Shown: positions 30,679 to 43,720, counted from the stretch's first letter. The stretch: 64,000 nucleotides of DNA from Antennarius striatus (GCF_040054535.1 NC_090794.1:7140001-7204000); one strand, 5' to 3'. Notes: a model not told the origin generated them from the letters alone. A program made the numbers and translations.

Positions 30679-33600
30679 ATGAAACTTGTGAGTAAACTGT
30701 ATACATGCGGTAGCCAAAGCCAACTGGCTTTTGTGTTGCATTCTCTTTCACTGTATCTTGCCAGTAGCTACAGATCAGTTAGCAACTAGCCTTCCTTGGA
30801 GCTGTCTCATTCATCATCACTAAACTTAAGCTAACAGCTACTTTCTGCAATCTATTCGAAATAAGCTAACACTAATGTTGGTAATCTTTTTTGTCGCGAA
30901 ACTCATGTTACATCAACATACGTTCTTAATCAGAGCCCCGCCATCTTTCTGCGTCTCACTTCCTGTCATGTATTTCAGTATTGTCTCTCTGGGCATCCTA
31001 CACTCCCTTGTAATGTCCTCAAATTCAAGTCCACCACCATCATGCTGGACTGTGGACTGGACACCACATCTGTCCTCCACTTCCTGCCCCTTCCTCTCGT
31101 GCACAGGTGAGAGTCGTAGACAAGAGCAACACCTTCCTCTAATGAATGCATTCAAATTGAAATGTTTAGACAAACAGGTAATTTCTGTTGCACTGGAATG
31201 GTTAAATATTTGGTTATTGCAAACTATGTTAAATTGTCTATGTTGCTTATAAACCTAGTGTACAGTGGGATAAATGGTTTTCTTTTTTGTATGAAAGGTA
31301 CAGTTGCCACTTTTCTGAATCCTGCAGGACAAAAAAAAAATCTAATTTTGTTTATTTAGCCCAAGACTCTCCAAGCTGCTGGGCTGGTTCTCTAAAGATG
31401 GAACAGTGAACTTGGAAAAGGTATTGACATGATTATTACACCTTTTAAGATGTATATGGGCATGTGTGATTTTTTTGTGTGAGGTCATCTAAAGTAGTTT
31501 CTGTTGCTGCGTAAATATAAAATGATTTCAAACTCATCTTTGTTAAATGACATCTCTGTCTTTCCAGGAGCTGAAGGAATGTGCAGGAAGAGTGTTTGTG
31601 GACTCACAGCCAGAGTTCTGCCTACCTGAGGTGAACGAATAAAAGGGCAATCGCCCATAAGTTTATTTAGCTAAAGTATATTTAAGTCATCTCTGACTAG
31701 TTAACAAAAAAAATCTAGATAATAATAATATCTAAAAAAAATTCTAAGTAAAGTTTTCACATTGTATTGAATGCAGAGGGAACTGCTGGACCTGTCTACC
31801 ATTGATGTCATCCTGATCTCTAACTATCACTGCATGATGGCACTGCCCTACATCACTGAACACACTGGCTTCACTGGGACAGTGTATGCAACAGAACCTA
31901 CCCTGCAGATTGGCAGGTAAGAAGATACAAGGGAGGAAATATTCATCATATGGTTTTAGATCACACTTTATCAAATTTGACAAATGGAGAACTCTTAACA
32001 GCTGTTTTAATGAAATGATGTGTGCAGAATAATTTGTCATTTCAGAAAGGCCAAATGCTGCATCATCACTAACACACTAGGGTTACATATATAGATAAAT
32101 AGATTGAAAAATCTGATTATTGTGCATGTTTTCCTCAGACTGTTGATGGAGGAACTGGTGAACTTCATGGAGAGAGTTCCCAAAACCCAGTCTGCCACCT
32201 GCTGGAAAAACAAGGAAATACAAAGGTAGGAAGAACCTTAAAAAAAAACTGACCACAGGTATTCCTTAAGATACAACCATCCGATTTATGAACGTTTATA
32301 GATATGAACAACTGCACACCGGCATGGCCAACTACTGTAGCTCCAATTTTCTGCTGCAACCCACGTCGAGCAGCATAACATTAACATCCCATAGATTAAA
32401 ATTTCACGTCATGTTAAAATAAATGCAGACTAGGTGACTTGCAAACAATTCAGCTTACGAACAGCCTCTCAGAACCATGTGTATGTGTTCGTAGGCTCAG
32501 GACTACCTGTACTACCATGATTCAGTAATGTTGGGCAGTTACTGCTTGCATTTAGTAAGTTTAAAATAACGCGAAGACAATGTATTTAATAATAATTTGC
32601 CATACTATCTTTATTTTAAAAATTGTGTAACCACCACAATCTTATTTTAGGTATTTGCCTTCAAAGTTTTGCATTGTTTTTCCGTTTGTCTTTTTTGCTT
32701 TGGTTTTCAAAAAAATTCAGGCTGTTTCATTTTAGTTTATTTTTTTTGTTCAAGAGCAGTTGACATCAGATAAAAAAATACGACTTAATCTAAATTTGTA
32801 TTATTTTAGGCTGATCTCTGGGCCCTTGAAAGATGCTTTAGATGTCTGGACGTGGAAGCGATGCTACAGCATGCAGGAGATCAACTCTGCCCTCAGCAAA
32901 GTGCAGCTTGTGGGTTACTCACAGAAAGTGGTAAGAGCCTCTTTTCTCATACACTAACACTCACTCTGCAAATGTGCACAAATACTGACTCTGACATGAC
33001 TCCCAGGCTTCAGTTGCTGCCCATCAGGCCAGAAATTACACTGTGGGCAAAGGCTTAATTATCGTTGTGTTTCTGCTCTCTGCAGGAGTTGTTTGGTGCT
33101 GTACAGGTCTCCCCCTTAAGCTCTGGTTACTCACTGGGCAGCTCTAACTGGATCATCCAGTCCCATCATGAGAAAGTTTCCTATGTCTCTGGTTCATCCC
33201 TCCTAACCACACACCCACAGGTCAGTCAGTTGGATCCTAAAATGCCACCCGAACTGAACCGATAAAACCCTGTTATTTTCCTTCATCTTGCAGTGTTTCC
33301 GTTGACAAATCGCTGAAATGTTTATAACAAATCTGGAAGCCATTTCAAACAGCTGTTTTTCTTTTCTGTCAGCCAATGGATCAAAGCTCGCTGAAGAACA
33401 GTGATGTTCTGATTCTGACTGGCCTCACCCAGATGCCCACCGCCAACCCAGATGGCATGCTGGGAGAGTTTTGCAGCAACCTTGGTAAGCTGTACGGGTC
33501 AACGTTAGCTGTTTGTGGATGTTGACATAATGTCAAGTGATTTTATCATTTTAAACTTTAAGAGTATGTAAGTAAATACTTAATTAATTTTATCCTACAT

Positions 33601-36600
33601 CCTTCAGGCTTTTAGAACATCATTGATTCTATAGTTTCATATTGGTATTGTTTGTGCTTGTAGCCATGACAATTCGGGCTGGAGGCAATGTGCTAGTCCC
33701 ATGCTACTCCTCTGGTGTCATATATGATCTGCTGGAGTGTCTGTACCAGTTCATTGAGAGTGCCAACCTGGGCACCACCCCTTTCTACTTCATCTCACCT
33801 GTCGCCAACAGTTCGCTGGAGTTCTCTCAGATCTTCGCTGAGTGGTGAGAAACTACATGCAAATCACCTCATTTTATGAATATGTTTAAGTGTCTAGAAA
33901 GAAAGGCGTTTACTCCCAATGCAGTATTTCATATTTGACAAGTGCATACAAATACAACAACCTGGATGCATTTGGTTTGCTTCAGTTTGGACTGAAGGGA
34001 CCGTGTCTTGTTTTGGCTTGATAAAAGAGAAACGGTGCAGGTGCACCAGCCAATTTCTGGAGTTAATAATTTGCTGACTGCATCTGTTCAGAGTCCACTG
34101 ATTTGTTTTGTCCCAGAATGATTAATTGAGAAATAAAGTTCTGTGAAACAGTTTTCACTCGATTATGTTTGATCAAAAGTATGTAAATACGAACAGGACG
34201 AAAACCTTTGTCAAAACTGGTTCAGTGGTTTTGTGTAATCTTGGAACACCAGCCAACCAATCAATCGACACAGTGACTCTCATGGTGGTAGTGTATTGAT
34301 ACTTGTCCGTTGCCACTGTTTTAATCCTTCTATATGATAATTTTGAGATGATCTGATTAGATTTTTTTGTTTGTTTGTTTGTGTTAGGCTTTGCCACAAC
34401 AAGCAATCAAAGGTGTATCTTCCTGAGCCTCCGTTCCCTCATGCAGAGGTGAGTCCAGCTGCTTCATCTCCTATGTGGACATATGGGTACAGATTGGTAT
34501 ATGTATTCTAATCGTCTTCTGACAAATGTTAACTGCTGTGATCCTGTAAAGCTTTACAAAGTTTTCTGAAACTACTGTACGTATATAAAATTCTCTATCA
34601 GCGCAAGACGGTAATTTTGGCTGTAAACGCTGCAAATATATTCTTAAATTTCAGTTTCGTGTTAAATCCGCATATCTAGATGTGTATTCATAACTCTGTC
34701 TAGTAAGAATATATTCATCTGTGTTTTATGTTCATCAGCCTTTCCAAAGTGACAAAATTTAACACCAGAAAAAGCCTTAAACTCTGAATTAGTTAAAATA
34801 TTTGGTAAAAAGAGGGAATGGTTGTAGAATAAATATTGAAATAATAAAACAATAACTCAGAGATAACATTGGATGACTTTAATCCTCATATAAACTTCCA
34901 TATTATTTTTTATTTCCTGTGCCATTATTCCAGCTGATTCAGACCAACAAGCTGAAGCACTACCCCAGTATCCATGGAGACTTCAGCAGTGAGTTCCGCC
35001 AGCCGTGTGTGGTCTTCACCGGTCACCCGTCGCTGCGCTTTGGTGACGTGGTTCACTTCATGGAATTATGGGGGAAATCAAGCCTCAACACCATCATCTT
35101 CACTGGTACTGGCAGCTGTATATAAGCACTCTGTGTGTCATATAAAATGTTCCTAAAGGCATGTGTGGTGTCTGTCTGTCCACCAGAGCCGGACTTTTCC
35201 TACCTGGATGCTTTGGCTCCCTACCAGCCACTGGCTATGAAGTGTGTTTACTGTCCCATTGACACACGGCTCAACTTCCACCAAGTTTCAAAACTGCTCA
35301 AGGAAGTCCAGGTACACCCGATGATTGTTACCATTCATAAATATAACATTTTTTGTCAGTTATAGATGACGAAGACCAGTGCATTAAATGGATCACACCT
35401 ATATGAGCTGAGTTTAATAACCTTAAATGTATAAGTGGAATCTTCATTCAAGGTGATTTTAATCAGTGGCCAATAGCGTGAGATAAAGACTGGAAACCTC
35501 TTGGAAATCAGCCCCATCGGCTTTCGGTTTCCACTCTGCATTGTTCACAGTACTTTGAAAGTTAGACAGAGTCACAAAGACCTTGATATGATAATTTATC
35601 AGTATTCAGAGCAGAGGAGGAGGGGATACTCGGCGAAGGTTAACATGAAAGTCATTCATTTACTAATTCTCAGTCAGATCGTCTCTCCATGAAATAAATT
35701 TTATTATAACTGATTCTAAGTGGTTCTTCAGTCCTGCTGTCTTCCGTTAATTAGCAACAGTCAAAAACAACCTATATGACCTTAATTAAAACCCTCCTGT
35801 AGTCCTGTTTATCTTCTAAAGTAAGAACCAGCCGGTAACAGAAAATTTATCCAAAAGCTCCACAGGTTAGCTCGCAGGACCGTTTCTTTCCACAGGCGTT
35901 TGTTTACCAGCTGTCGTCTTGTCTTCCCCTCTTGCAGCCTCTCCATGTTGTGTGTCCAGAGCAGTACACCCAGCCTCCACTGACCCAGTCCCACCGCTCT
36001 GATCTGATGCTGGAGCTGCAGCCCCCTCCCATGCCCTACAGACGCTGCTCCGTCCTCAACTTGCCCTTCAGACGCCGCTACGAACGCGTCTACATACTGC
36101 CTGAGGTGAGCGGCATCAGAGCAGCAGCAGCAGCAGCAGCAGCTCACACACCGTAAACTCCTGTGTTTGAATGTCTTCTTCAACTTTTCTGGTTCAAAGA
36201 AATAGACTTATAAATAAAAGATAAAATCAGGACCTTTTGAAAGCAGATGGTGAATGCATACTTAAAAAAAACAACAACTCTCCCTTGTGGGTAAGAGACA
36301 TATGGTACATGGAGGGGAAAAAAAGCTGAATGAAAGAAAAGCATCTTGAAAATGTTCCAACTCCTGTTGGAGAACAGGTGGCCAATTTTCTGTAAGTCTG
36401 AACCTTCTATCCCCAGCTGGCCAACTCCTTGGTACCCTCTGAGATTAAGCCTGGCATCTCCCTCGCAACAGTGTCTGCAGTACTGCACTCCAAGGATAAC
36501 AAACACACTCTGCAGGTGAGTGTGTGGCCATTTGTGAGTTTGGTCCACAAACATGGGCATGTGAATGTGTAACTGTTTGTTCGGCTTTGAGTTAATGCTA

Positions 36601-37073
36601 AATTTGTCCTCTTCTGTATTGGTAGTCAGTGCCAAAACCTCCTCCGGCGCCCCCCAGCAAGAAGAGGAAGCGGGTGATAGAGGAGCCTCCAGTGATGCTG
36701 GCCCCCAAACCCCTCCTAAGTGGGGCGGTGCCTTTAGAAGCCTTCCTGGCTACGCTGCATAAGGTGACAAACTAGCCCAGATACCAGTGTTTTTATTCGC
36801 ACCAGTCTAAAAGACGTCTTTGAAATTTTGCATCCACTTCTAAGTGACGTCAAAATTTGTTTTTATTAAAACCTTGTTTTTCTCCTACCCTCGCAGCACG
36901 GTATTACAGAGGTGAAGGTGGAGGAGACGGCCGATGGACACATCCTTCATCTGCAGGAGGAGGACACGCTGATTCAGCTGGAGGAAGACGGGACGCACAT
37001 CGTCTGTGACAACAACGAGCTGTTGCGCACAACGCTGCGAGACCTGGTGCTCCGTTTCCTGCAGAAACTCTGA
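30679..37073 (+). CDS. ints9: Integrator complex subunit 9
   Basis: Catalytically inactive metallo-beta-lactamase/beta-CASP partner of the INTS11 endonuclease in the nuclear Integrator complex, which cleaves snRNA and promoter-proximal transcripts. Seventeen coding exons: 30679-30687, 30979-31106, 31360-31420, 31568-31630, 31777-31916, 32139-32225, 32810-32930, 33086-33220, 33373-33484, 33664-33844, 34388-34448, 34934-35105, 35187-35311, 35938-36105, 36417-36515, 36626-36763 and 36897-37073. Every junction keeps phase and the sum is 658 aa, the human length. The first exon codes only Met-Lys-Leu. Landmarks are the N-terminal CLSGHP and MLDCGLD, then [10 protein letters not shown] where active enzymes have HxHx[24 protein letters not shown] and a KKRKR basic patch before the INTS11-binding C-terminal domain. 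Poly(A) signal at 37245. Introns hold small repeats. Confidence 0.97.
32252..32516. mobile_element. small non-autonomous DNA transposon (MITE-like) in ints9 intron
   Basis: The left end reads ACAGGTATTCCTTAAG and the right end, reverse-complemented, reads ACAGGTAGTCCTGAGC: an imperfect terminal inverted repeat enclosing about 260 bases with no coding capacity. Both sides also contain further mirrored pieces such as TTATGAACG and TTACGAACA. Family not identified and target-site duplication not resolved. Confidence 0.4.
36118..36142 (+). repeat. (AGC)n short tandem repeat
   Basis: About eight AGC triplets just inside an ints9 intron, 12 bases after the donor at 36106. Confidence 0.8.
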
Positions 37074-37244
37074 CCTGAAGCTCTTCGTCTCCTTATTGGG
37101 AGATTGTTTTTGTGCAACAGTATTTCTATTACTGCACTATGGACAACAACTGAGTTGAAGGTGGAGGAGAGGATGACTGTCTCCACCTTCATCATATTTA
37201 ACATTGCATCACTTCAGTAGTTTTTGCTGTAAGTTATATTTTGT

Positions 37245-37250
37245 AATAAA
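37245..37250 (+). terminator. ints9 polyadenylation signal
   Basis: AATAAA about 170 bases after the ints9 stop, followed by T- and TG-rich DNA. Confidence 0.7.
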
Positions 37251-38891
37251 AGATTTCTCAAATGTGTTAAAGATTCTCTCAAAGAGTCTTTGTTGTAGCC
37301 CCTTTAACAGATGTGCTTATAGAATAAAACAATGAAAATCAGTATTGAGTTTCGGGGTTCTGGAGGAGGAAGTGAGAGAAGAAACAACAGAAAATGTAAA
37401 AACCCTGTCCATTATAATAAAGTGCTGTTATTTGCATTTGAAATTACACTGAACTTTAAATTAGATGGAAAGCAGCATAATCCTCCAAGGCAGCTCAGCT
37501 TCCCCCATGAAGTTGCTTTTTCTTTTAACTGAACTTTGTGGCTGCACTTCAATCACCATATGGTGGTCTTCACTCTATTACTTACAGTAACAAGAGTGTG
37601 GTTTGGTTCTCCTGGTAGATATGTGACCAAAACAATCTCATGGCAAAAAACGAGCAGAATTGGCTTTTTCTAGGCCATGTTTTAGCAAGATAATATTTAA
37701 CTGACTCAGTTGAAGGCATTCAAATTGTCCAGTAGATGTACAAATCAGTATCTACAAAATATTGTACAGCTGTCCTTTCAACATAAGTTGAAATTTGACC
37801 TTATCCTACCTTTGTCAAGGTCAGCATCTCATTTTCATTCCCTTTTCTGCCCAAGTCAGTTAAAAACCATCTTTCCATCTGCAAAGGTTGCAAAGATATT
37901 TGGTGGACAAACTAACGGATGAACACACAAACACTGACAATCACATCACTGCTTTGAAGCAGGATGTGATTAGTCCACCAAATATCTTTGCAACCGTTGC
38001 AAGACGAGAGAAAGCCAGTGTAAGACCATAGATCAAAGCTAGTACTTTGATCTATGAAAGTAGGTCAGAGCACTAGCTTTGATCTTTGACTTAAGCAAGT
38101 AGGTCAGGGCAAAATTTAGAATTCAGGGGTGTCACGGGATGTTGGAGTCTGACTGCATTATTTCTTGTTAGAATTGAAACAATGAGTGGAAAGAAAATAA
38201 TTCTGAGCTGTTACTCACTGAGCTTGTCTTAAATGCCAATCTTTCTTTAACTAATAAATTCACTAATAAAGTGAATTAATTAGTTGAGACTCTCGCTGTA
38301 TGGTGATATCTCACAGAAAAAAATACAAATCTCAAAGCTGTTTGTGTCACAAAATATTTAATTAGTTTGGGGTTTACATGCAGCTAAAGTATATTTAACA
38401 ATAGGCTTGTACAATATCTTACAGTGAACTGTATGAACATTGCTTTAAGTACATGAATTGTCTGCAGCAGTTGGAACAGGTCAGGAAGTCAGTTAAAAAC
38501 CAGAAACACCAGTGAACAATTAATCCTCACAGACTTGAAGCACACCAACTTGCAGCATGTTAACATCTTATTCACTATTATCAAGACGCTGACTTGGTGC
38601 AACTTGAGCTTCAGTTGGTGTTACAGGTTGACGTTCTGGGAAAATGAGTGAACAGTAACTTTACAGAACTCTGAAGTGAACACCAGGAAGTGAATAGATC
38701 AAATCAGTGGCACATAATTAAAAATTTTACTTTGTTTTTTCATAATGCGTCCATGACGGTTTTTGTTTTTCCCCCTCAATTTTAATGATAGTGTTTCTTT
38801 GGTGAATGAAGATGTGACAGAACGCTTAAAATATAAAAACCTCAAACACCAACAGATTTCTCTTGTGTTTTGTTCCTTGTTCCTATGAGTT
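37251..38891. other. convergent ints9/glrx5 intergenic
   Basis: No gene recognised. Contains a repeat with mirrored arms at 37880-38003 (listed separately) and duplicated TTTGATCTATG / TTTGATCTTTGA strings just after it. Confidence 0.5.
37884..38003. repeat. inverted repeat, probable DNA-transposon fragment
   Basis: GGTTGCAAAGATATTTGGTG near 37885 is mirrored by CACCAAATATCTTTGCAACC at about 37976-37995, with about 70 bases between. The perfect arms are about 23 bases. The left flank (CCCTTTTCTGCCCAAGTC...) looks, from memory, like a widespread teleost repeat. Family not identified. Confidence 0.5.
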
Positions 38892-38897
38892 TTTATT
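38892..38897 (-). terminator. glrx5 polyadenylation signal
   Basis: AATAAA on the minus strand (TTTATT on plus) about 410 bases after the glrx5 stop. Other weaker hexamers exist nearby. Confidence 0.4.
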
Positions 38898-39303
38898 GCC
38901 CCAAATGGCCAGAAATGACTACTGCAGGTTCTTCAAGATAAGTGCTTTGGGAAGAAAGTTTGACTACACTTACTGTGAATCTCTGAAAACACCATAAAAT
39001 ATATTTTCCCTTCTAAATCAGACTCTCCGGTATTGTATGAACTGTGTGGGACACACAGACCCAGATGGTGTATAAGCAGTACAGGAGGAGCACAGGGGAA
39101 GACAAATGTCCATAAAGTGACACCAGCAAATGCTTCCATCACTTCCATCTGTACCCTTGCTGTACCTTACTGGTTAGAAAGATGAGTCCGTTCTGTCCAT
39201 GGCTACCCAGAGAGTTGATTCATGTGCGATCAGTCAAGTGAGGGACTCAACCTAATTCATGTGTCCCCTGTGTTGCCATCGGTTTGAAGTTAATCCTCTT
39301 CCT

Positions 39304-40448
39304 CTACTTGGAATCCTTCTTAGTGTCCAACAGTGCAGAACTGATGCCCAGCTTCTTTAACTCTTCAACCAAATCTCCATTCTGGTGCATCTGGAGTAGG
39401 ATGTCACAGCCTCCCACAAACTCACCATTGAAGTACACTTGAGGTATTGTGGGCCAGTTGGAGAAGTCCTTGACACCTGTGGATGGCAGATGGCATTGAT
39501 GTCAGTGTTGAAAAAAACTAAACCAAGACACCATAATGTCAAATGCAGCTCATTTTAAGCATAAAACCACAGCTATGATGTCTTTCAGTTACAGAATTCG
39601 GCCTAAAATAAATGTCACATTTGTAGTGAGGGCTTTATTTGCCCAAAAAAACAGGATATCATGCAACTCCAGTATGACTCTGCCATTTTTTTCCTCTTCA
39701 GCATGACGACCATATCACCGCTATTGCGACAGAAGCCTCTGGTAACAAATTCCCATTAAGTGACAGAGCTGATGTAACTACAAGATGCATTTCCTTCTTC
39801 CTCCACCCCTGACAGTGTTGTAGCTGTAGCTGGCTCAATTGGGGAAAGTAAAGATGTCCATATTGATCATACTGATGGAGAAACGTGTCCGTTTACGGAC
39901 CCCACCCTTTGGTCCTTCTGCAGACAGCTGATAAAAACTTCACACTTGAGGGTCTCAAGAATTCTAGTGGTGTTTGAATGTGCCAACAAAAACAGCACAC
40001 GAACCGATGGCTGGAAGAGGCTAGTAAATACTAGTTGGGTCAGCTCCAGACACGTTTCTGACCTCCCTGGACTGGGACATAACATCTACACACACACACG
40101 TCCCGGAAAGAGTTGACAGATGTCACCTCATGGTAAACATCGTTCCTGACCTTGTCTGAGCTCCTGGTCCTCCAGGACGTTGTAGGCAGCGTAGTCGTCC
40201 ACCCCATGCATCCGCAAGATCTGGACAACGGCGTTACTAAAGCCACACATCGGTTGTTCTGGCGTCCCTTTTATAAACACAACGACTTTGTCCTTCTTCA
40301 CCATCTCACCAAGGTCTTTCTGGACATTCCCCGGCGCGCACAAGAACCGAGCCGCGTTCGACCACAGCAACCCATCGGTTTGTCTCGGCAAGTAAGTCAC
40401 CGCCCTGGAGCGTAGACACCTGGCTGTGGACCTTATTAAAGTGTTCAT
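39304..40448 (-). CDS. glrx5: glutaredoxin 5, mitochondrial
   Basis: Monothiol glutaredoxin that passes [2Fe-2S] clusters in mitochondria and is needed for Fe-S protein maturation and, in zebrafish, haem synthesis (the shiraz mutant). Two coding exons on the minus strand, 40448-40151 and 39476-39304, total 156 aa (human 157). The first ~45 residues are Arg-rich with almost no acidic residues, as in a mitochondrial presequence. The active site CGFS follows KGTPEQPM; the second exon has WPTIPQVY, where TIP is the conserved cis-Pro loop that binds glutathione, and GGCDI. The donor is GT in CAAG|GTCAGG. It is divergent from prkrip1, with 401 bases between the start codons, so a shared promoter is likely. 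Confidence 0.96.
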
Positions 40449-40849
40449 GGTGTTTTGGTCAGTTCTGGCTTTAAACGCGAACAGGAAATGTCGTTGACAC
40501 TACCAGCCTGTCTTTATACAACAGTTGAAAACAAGTCTATCAACCTCTCGACGTTTGTCAGGAAAGGGCGGGATCTAAACGTTGATTGGACAGCTGCGTC
40601 CAAATCAGTAAGAATCTGATTAGCCATTGGTCGACAACAAGCGTCAATTATATTAGTTACACAAGGAAAAATTTTCGTTGTACAGTATAATATATGTTCA
40701 TATCAGCCCGTTGTTTGTTACATACCAAATCACTTTAGCTCTAAATTTAATATTATAAAAAAGTAACTTTTTAACTTTTTTATTTCTGGGTTGCAGAGGC
40801 ACACAAGTACTTCCGGGGCGTCCATCGCAAAGAGCAGATACTTCCGAAG
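40449..40849. promoter_or_regulatory. bidirectional promoter glrx5/prkrip1
   Basis: Only 401 bases separate two divergent start codons, both belonging to broadly expressed genes. The segment contains CCAAT-like (GATTGGAC, CATTGGTC) strings near 40581 and 40625 and no obvious TATA box at a fixed distance from either gene. Confidence 0.55.
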
Positions 40850-41416
40850 ATGGCGGTGCCCGCACAGAAGAGTAACAATCCGGGAAAACCCGGCAAAAAG
40901 GAAGCTCAGCCTCTCATCATCGCCAAAACACCAGCGGAGGAACAACGACTGAAGTTGGAGAGGTTGATGCGAAACCCTGAGAAGATCGCTTCTATCCCCG
41001 ATCGGCCCAAAGAATGGAACCCGCGGGCTCCGCCGGAGTTTGTGCGAGATGTGATGGGCTCCAGCGCCGGTGCAGGCAGCGGGGAGTTCCATGTTTACAG
41101 ACACCTCCGCCGCAGAGAGTACCAGAGGCAGGACTTTCTGGACAAAATGTCAGAAAAGCAAAACGCGGACATTAAATACTTGGATAAGGTGGAACAAAAC
41201 AAACAGGCAGCCGAAGACAGAACGGCGAAGCGGAGGAAGAAGCGGGAGAAGCTCAAGCAGAAAAAACTGATTGCGAAGAAGGGAAAGATTGAGACCAACA
41301 ATGAAAGCGAGGACGAAGTCGACAAGAGCTCAGACAAAAGTGAAGACGATAAAGAGGAAGAAGAGGAACGAGAAGACGATGCTGAGACTCCGAGCTTCAT
41401 AATGGGGAAGAAGTGA
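40850..41416 (+). CDS. prkrip1: PRKR-interacting protein 1 (intronless copy)
   Basis: Nuclear protein that binds double-stranded RNA and inhibits PKR in mammals, also reported as spliceosome component C114. A single open frame of 188 aa (human about 184) starts in AAGATGGCG. It shows the conserved [22 protein letters not shown] and [14 protein letters not shown] segments, [14 protein letters not shown], a Lys/Arg-rich coiled stretch (about 110-155) and an acidic Ser/Asp/Glu tail. No intron interrupts the reading frame, whereas I recall the mammalian gene as multi-exonic. This could be a retrocopy that replaced or joined the parent, or lineage intron loss. The frame is intact and the divergent glrx5 promoter is close, so it is probably expressed. 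A 31-bp minisatellite follows the stop. Confidence 0.9.
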   Translation: MAVPAQKSNNPGKPGKKEAQPLIIAKTPAEEQRLKLERLMRNPEKIASIPDRPKEWNPRAPPEFVRDVMGSSAGAGSGEFHVYRHLRRREYQRQDFLDKMSEKQNADIKYLDKVEQNKQAAEDRTAKRRKKREKLKQKKLIAKKGKIETNNESEDEVDKSSDKSEDDKEEEEEREDDAETPSFIMGKK

Positions 41417-41539
41417 TACCCTGAGTCCCCCGCTAGGGGGCGTAAGACTGTCAGGATGCTGATTTGCCGAGAGTGGACTCCAGAATGTCACACACACGTT
41501 TAAAAGATGTGATTGATCACCCACTGTGGTCCGTGGGTG

Positions 41540-41721
41540 ATGGTTTTAGACAGACATGGTGAGAAGGTCTATGGTTTTAGACAGACATGGTGAGAAGGTC
41601 TATGGTTTTAGACAGACATGGTGAGAAGGTCTATGGTTTTAGACAGACATGGTGAGAAGGTCTATGGTTTTAGACAGACATGGTGAGAAGGTCTATGGTT
41701 TTAGACAGACATGGTGACAAG
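41540..41721. repeat. 31-bp minisatellite, about 6 copies
   Basis: Unit starts ATGGTTTTAGACAGACATGG and ends TGAGAAGGTCT. Copies begin at 41540, 41571, 41602, 41633, 41664 and 41695. The first five are identical; the last drifts after about 23 bases. It lies about 120 bases after the prkrip1 stop, in the likely 3' UTR. There are no spacers between units. Confidence 0.95.
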
Positions 41722-43437
41722 ACGGCTCCAGCTGGACACGTTGTTCATTATCTCCCTGAACTATCTGTAACATTTTCACTTCAGATGTGTAAAATTCGTG
41801 GATTCCTTGAGTTTAAAATCATGGGCAATTTGGAATTTATTAAACTGTTTTATATTTTCTACAGTGTAATGCAATATTTTCGTTTAAAAAAATTAAAATA
41901 TACGTTAACCTTGAGGTGTTTTGCACTTTCTTCATTTTGAGTGCTAAATTCTCCCTGTTGTTGCTGGGATTGGGTATGTCATGACCGCTACTGATACTTC
42001 TCACCTGATCCCTCATTGCACCCTTGTGAAGCTGCTACTTGTCACGACTATTGCTTGTGAGCACAACAAGGTTGCAGAAAGCAAGTCAAAGAATGAAAAG
42101 GCGTGACTTCTGGAGGCTCAGGAGTTCCACGTGCGATGTTCCTTGGACAAATTCCTGCTTTCCACGGTGGTGATGTTGCTGCTTTGTAGCCATCACCTTT
42201 CTTGAGGCAGGTAGACTAAAACCTGGCAGCCTGATATTGTTTGATGCAGGGAAAGCTCTTCCTGTCAGACACTTGCAGCTGTCACAATGATGTCCATGTT
42301 TTTATATGCTAATAAAAATATTTCAGTAATTTAAAAATTCTGCTCCGATCCACTATTCTAGTTTGTTATCTTTCCGTCATCTTGTTGTGAATGAAAGCTT
42401 GTTTTGTTTCATGGCTTTTCCCAACAGTCAGATGAAACAGGAAATCAAAGATTTGTGTTAATATTCATAGCAGAAAACCTGGTAGCTGTTGTCATTAGAT
42501 ATTTCCCCTCCATCTGGTTTTGCTCACTTATTTCAGCTGTATAGTGATCACCGTAGTGATACCGACAGTCTGTGAGTGCATGCAGTTTGATGCCTACCAA
42601 TATTCATATATTTAGAGGTGGAAAATGACTTCTTGATACCTCTGGAGGCTGAATAATGCCAACCTGAGGTTTAGTCACACTTTGTATCTCAGTATTTTGA
42701 TGATGTTGACTAATTGTTAAATACCTCTCAAGATGCTTTGTTTTCACCGTGACAATCTTTTAGTCCATTGGGTTACATTTCATAATGGTGCCCGATGACT
42801 TTTTAAAAACTTCCTTCCACTCTATTTTTAATTATTTGCTAAAACTGACAGTTCTGTTGAAAAATAACACTTAAAAGATTGAGACTGTGATTCTTCACAT
42901 TTTTATCTTGTTTTTATTCATCATATATATACATAATAAAAATAATTAGTACATCCAAAAAAAAAATCAGAATAAAATGATGAAGTGCTTTGAAAGAGAA
43001 GGTGTCAACATGAAAACATTAGTTCTGGTTTTTAGAGACAGAAGCGCTTGTTTGTGCAGCTTGAGTAACCAGAAGGATCTGTTCTCAACTGCTGAATCTG
43101 ACAACACAAATTGAGTCCATCCTGTAAATAGTGACCATCTTGGCAGGAAGGAATATCAACTCAGCTGTGGGTGAATGAGATGGAAAGAAGATCAACATAC
43201 TGGGTTACGTTTGACTTGAGTCTGCATCTCATTTCCAGAAGCAACAGGACTCTTAGTGCTCTACCAGTTCACGGAGGAAGACGAAAACGATGTAGCATGT
43301 CGGTGGCTATGGACTTTTTGTCACGTTTTGTTTTTCTCTCCAGGACTAAAAAAGTATTAATTTTATTATACATCAACTTTAGTAGGGGCTTGGTGTTACT
43401 TTTCTATTTATTCCTACCACAACTGTTAGTTAAATGG

Positions 43438-43720
43438 GGCGGCAGTGGCTTAGCGGTAGAGTGGGTTGTCCAATATTCCGAGATCGGCGGTTTGATTCCC
43501 GGTCCCTCCCAAAAAAACAAAACATCCGAAGTGTGAGCTGACAGTGGGAGGTGTCAGTTCACTTCCAGAGCGCTGCTGAGGTGCCCTTGAGCAAGGTACC
43601 GTCCCCCCTACAAGTTGCTCGTTTGGGCGCACCACAAAGGAGCTGCCCGCCACTACCTCCCCCTGCATGCGCACAGGCCCCTGTGTGTGTTTGTGTGTTC
43701 ACAGAGATAGATGATTAATA
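43438..43720 (+). mobile_element. tRNA-derived SINE, copy 2
   Basis: Box A (GTGGCTTAGCGGTAGAG) and box B (GGTTTGATTCC) are about 30 bases apart, as in a tRNA head. The core follows with GTGTCAGTTCACTTCCAGAG and GGTGCCCTTGAGCAAGGTAC. The tRNA part cannot fold as a functional tRNA (no proper acceptor pairing or CCA-side stem seen), so this is a SINE and not a tRNA gene. Better preserved than the copy at 24541. Confidence 0.7.

Noticed and set aside
41540-41721. Regular 31-bp repeats resembling a CRISPR array
   Set aside because: Units are directly tandem with no spacers, in a vertebrate 3' UTR.
43438-43510. Possible tRNA gene
   Set aside because: Box A and box B are present but no cloverleaf pairing was found and a SINE core follows.
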